The notes under the pieces are model-generated. The model saw only the letters and a program-made list of their open reading frames with translations. It was not told the DNA's origin and did no database searches. From Neonectria sp. B-13 (Eukaryota > Ascomycota > Sordariomycetes > Hypocreales > Nectriaceae): a stretch of 30,325 nt of DNA. Positions 27,291 through 30,325 of the stretch are shown here, piece by piece (position 1 is the first letter of the stretch; every line of letters begins with the position of its first letter). The DNA lies in NCBI GenBank assembly GCA_002682825.1, contig NOKP01000078.1, forward strand, positions 799-31,123, in the 5' to 3' direction. A program made the translations under genes and the position numbers.

Positions 27291-30121
27291 GTGAAGAGGA
27301 AGAGGACGGCCCTCCGGATTGTCCCCAAAGACAGGCCCGGGCCTGGGTCGACCTCGGGCGGCACGAATGCTGCCAGACAGAACCACCGCCTCGACGACTT
27401 CTTTGACTCCCAGCCGTCCCCCGCCACCACCAAAGCATACCCACTCTCTGGTCACTTTGATGGCAGCTTGCCTTTCTCACATCCTCGCAGTCGGGTTGCT
27501 ACTACTCCCACTCCTAGTCTCCCAAGTTATGTCCTATTTGTTCTTGCATCTGCGTATCGCGTGCTGTGAAATGAACAATACAGGACAAGTACAATGGCAC
27601 AACGCCCAGGCCTCCCAGCCCCCCAACGCGGAGCTCAAAAACGAGCAGTGGCAGGCTCTCATTGCGCTCCACCGCACATTATTGCACGAGCACTACGACT
27701 TCTTCTTGGCCTCACATCACCAAAATGCGCCTTCAATACTGAAACGCCTCGCAACAAAGAACCCCAAGTTTATGAGATTGTGGACGCACGGCATATATAG
27801 ATTTTTCGATCTCTTGCGCCTTCGACTACCCCTCTTTCTGGACCACTTGGAGAGTTTCTGCTACCTGGCAAACGCCATGCTATCTTTGCTGGATGAGACT
27901 GTCCAAAAGCTCCGTTTCACACCGATCGAATGCAAAGGAGATATTGCCCGATACAGGTAAGTGGAGGTGCAGCGCCTGTTTCTATATGACCGACAGGTGT
28001 ACTAACGCATAGCGCCTACTCTGTAGGATGGCCATCGAAGACGACGACGAGAAGCTCCAGCGGCACTGGAGGGACGTGTCTGAGGAGTACACTGGCTCAT
28101 AGACGTTGAACGCACGACTGGCCGCCTCTACCGCCACCTGGCAATCCTGAAGCGCTCTTGTCCCTCGCCTGATGCTGCTTTCGAAAGTTATGTGTCCCAG
28201 TTTTTCAACTACACAAAGTCCCTGGTCGTCCTAAACGCGTTCTTCGCTTCGCGGGTGTCCCTTTTTTACTCTCTTCGAGAGAATGTGGCTCCGACTGAGC
28301 AGAAGGGTGTTTCCCCCGTCGACACGAGCTCCTTCCTTACCGCCGTTGCCCACTGCCGCTCAGGCGCCTGAGCTTTGCAAAGAACACGGCTACGTCACAA
28401 GCAAGGAGTACCATCTTCGGGTCTTCGAAAGAGCACTGGCGAAGATTTCCGGACTTCCAGGCCCTCCTGACTCAGCCGAAGGGGCCGCCGGGGTTATATC
28501 AATTCTATTGTCTCGGGAGGGTTAACCCATTTGCAGCGCCGAGCTTGGCCTCTTGCTCTGCCAGTTGGTCTTGGGGATCCCCCCTGGCGATGGAAAATGG
28601 AGCCCGATGATGGCGGCATGGGCCCCCGACCTTGAGACGGCCGCGGACCGCGCCGATCTTGCCGCCAGCATAACCAGTGGAAAGGACGTCTTCGATAATG
28701 TTGAGAAGGCTTCATTTTCCATGGTCTCAGTCGTGATCTCTCATGTCCTGGACCAGGCGGACACGAGCAGCGTCAGGTTGTGTGATTCGTCCACGTGCTC
28801 CTAGTCTTCATGCGCGCCATGAAGACTCGACCCAACCTGCTGAAACAATTTGGTTGGGCATTCCACGCGGAACGCCTGGCAGCTTTTCTCAACATACTTT
28901 GACTGGGAGGAGATGTTCCAGCCGGAATTCCCTACAATGTGCTCGCCGCTCAATGAGAAAGAGAAGCCGGGCAGGTATGGGATCAGTACCAGCGATGGAG
29001 TACACGAGGAGCAACATAAGACGGAGGGCTTCGGGGGTGAGGCCACGACGGAAGAAGTCATAGCCAAGGACGGCATACACAAGTGGGACGAGGACGCCGA
29101 GACACAGGGCGCACAGCGGATCTACACGAGTCCACTGCGGGAAGATGAGCTGCTTCGCGGGCTTTTCTTTGCCAGAGAGGCCGGAGGGGCGGTCGTAGAA
29201 CAGGCACAGGCGGAAGCTCTGGCGGATCATGAGACTTCTGGGACAGAGAGAGAAGCACAGGAATAAGAGCAAAGCAAGGAGGAAGAACAGCAGAAGAATG
29301 GGGGGAGACAGAAGCGGAGATGCAGAAAGTATTACTTCGCGATCCCCCTCTCTTCCCCGCGGGCTGGTTCGAGACTTCTAGGAGCGACTTTGAGCAGAGA
29401 CAGATTCTCGAGAATTTCCAGTCCATCGGCATGGTCCAGTATCGGTCCCGACGGATCTTGTGGCTGGCTTACCAGCTGGAAGAAGCCATCTTTACCTTCC
29501 AGACCGACGAGGACGGACGCCATGCATTCAGCGTCCCTTGGGCCCCATCTGTACCGAAGGCTGACCTCGACGTAAAGATGGCGGAAGTCATTGAGCGCAA
29601 TGGAGGTGTCAGGGTCGCATATATCAATCCTTCTCTCGCCGAGTACGTTGCCAGAATGGACGAGGAACGGAGGACGAGGAAAGAGAAGCAACGGAAGCGA
29701 GAGCAAAAGAAGAAACCTGAGCTTGCTAGAAAGGTGGCCATAGTTGTCGACGACAAGTCGGATGCTGTTGGGGGGAACGATGTACCCATATACAACTCTA
29801 TATGGCGGTGGCACATAGTCATTGCGTGGATCGAGCAAGACGAGACATCGAGCAAGACGAGACATCGAGCAAGACGAGACATCGAGAAGCACTGAGACCG
29901 AGCATGCTGAGGCGGAGACAGCCGTTTCAGCGCAAGCCAACGCCGGCGCAGACGCGGCTACGGACCCGCAGCCCCCTACCCGAATAATTCCGCTCACCAA
30001 GGAGGCGCTCGACAAGATCTCACCGGCACAGGAAGCCGAGCTCATAAAGTCTCTATCAAAATCAAGGTGCGAGCTCAGGGACGATTGGACGCACATTAAC
30101 CCTAAAAGTTACAAAGGCTAG
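27291..30121 (+). pseudogene. Est1-type DNA/RNA-binding protein gene, decayed
   Basis: Pieces of one long protein occur in order. First come a basic stretch KRKRTALRIVPKDR (27294) and a probable intron ending at about 27585. The TPR-like Est1 region follows, with LHEHYDFFLASHH, MRLWTHGIYRFFDLLRLRLP, CKGDIARYR and MAIEDDD. The last two are joined by a 70-base intron (27957-28026) with branch CTAAC. A frameshift near 28087 precedes TTGRLYRHLAI and FFNYTKSLVVLNAFF; a stop follows at 28369. Then come QFGWAFHAERLAAFLNIL (about 28846), a frame change into FDWEEMFQPEFP, PLREDELLRGLFFA (29133), a stop at 29264-29266, and finally LFPAGWFE with YRSRRILWLAYQLEEAIF (29350-29495). The last part ends early at 29895 because of a 17-bp triplication. 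GRLYxHLAI, the LPEDxxLRGL-like segment and RRILWLA are hallmarks of fungal proteins with an Est1/Smg7-type domain, linked in other organisms to telomerase or RNA decay. At least four lesions make it a pseudogene. Confidence 0.75.
29833..29883 (+). repeat. 17-bp perfect tandem repeat, three copies
   Basis: Unit gagcaagacgagacatc at 29833-29849, 29850-29866 and 29867-29883, without mismatch. It lies inside the 3' end of the Est1-type reading frame. Because 17 is not a multiple of three, copy number sets the downstream frame: three copies lead to a stop at 29893-29895, while one copy would keep the frame open to 30121. Confidence 0.95.
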
Positions 30122-30325
30122 ACCGGTTAGGACGATAAGCATAGTGTTTATGATTGTGCGGCTCTTCTTTGGGAGAGAGTGCGGATGTTACTAAACCTAT
30201 GTTCATTAGCTAGAGGCCACTTTCAACAATTGGTCCCGTAGCAGCACAAGATAAAAGGGGAGATTGAGAGCGACGAGATTTGTCAAGCAAGGAAGATCAT
30301 CACTTGGGCAATGAATTTCTTTGGC
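30122..30325. other. Window end, no recognised feature
   Basis: Follows the last Est1-type stop. No motif or open frame of note. Confidence 0.5.

Noticed and set aside
30096..30106. Single telomere-like unit (taaccct)
   Set aside because: Only one unit, inside a coding relic. No tandem TTAGGG/CCCTAA tract occurs anywhere, so a chromosome end is not shown.

Overview
The window looks like a repeat-rich, accessory (possibly subtelomeric) segment of a filamentous ascomycete chromosome (Pezizomycotina). The evidence is short GT-AG introns of about 40-100 bp with CTAAC-type branch sites, fungal-type hAT, pogo and LINE transposons, and fragments of fungal gene families (rhodopsin-like membrane protein, GH12 glucanase, Est1-type protein, DUF3505 proteins). 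All family names come from reading the translations against remembered families; no database search was run.

Layout, left to right. 30-226 holds two short exons that may be the start of a bZIP-like gene. 287-3320 is a complete hAT transposon (hAT1) with 20-bp terminal inverted repeats (TIRs) and an uninterrupted 813-residue transposase on the minus strand. Its right end abuts the C-terminal scrap of a different hAT (hAT3, 3321-3558). 4240-5548 is a five-exon, seven-helix-type membrane protein gene with a doubtful start and one doubtful splice site. 5891-9748 is a 5'-truncated LINE with endonuclease, reverse transcriptase and RNase H regions, broken by two in-frame stops and one frameshift. 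A second LINE scrap and an inverted-repeat (MITE-like) block follow. 10135-13360 is a second hAT (hAT2), with a stop codon and an 822-base assembly gap.

From 13361 to 19476 the sequence is a mosaic of broken genes: an ankyrin-type membrane fragment, a DUF3505 zinc-finger fragment, a decayed pogo transposase, a piece of a histidine-type methyltransferase (PF10017 family), the 5' half of a RecQ-associated fungal repeat gene, and an unrecognised minus-strand gene cut off within its second exon. 20659-21054 holds two small repeat arrays. 21035-23346 is a decayed minus-strand coding block that I do not recognise, with a membrane segment and a coiled-coil-like stretch. 23347-26183 shows no supportable gene. 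26184-27027 is a dead GH12 glucanase gene, and 27291-30121 is a decayed Est1-type gene whose C-terminal frame is broken by a 17-bp tandem triplication.

The genes do not form a pathway. Most are relics. Three themes connect them: repeated truncation at transposon borders, nonsense codons compatible with C-to-T mutation (as in repeat-induced point mutation, RIP), and two hAT elements with good TIRs but non-matching 8-bp flanks, as expected if they mark rearrangement breakpoints. hAT1 is the only long coding region that looks fully intact. I found no convincing new biological system; the points most worth checking are the chimeric hAT borders, the interrupted unknown gene at 18656-19476 and the unrecognised block at 21035-23346.
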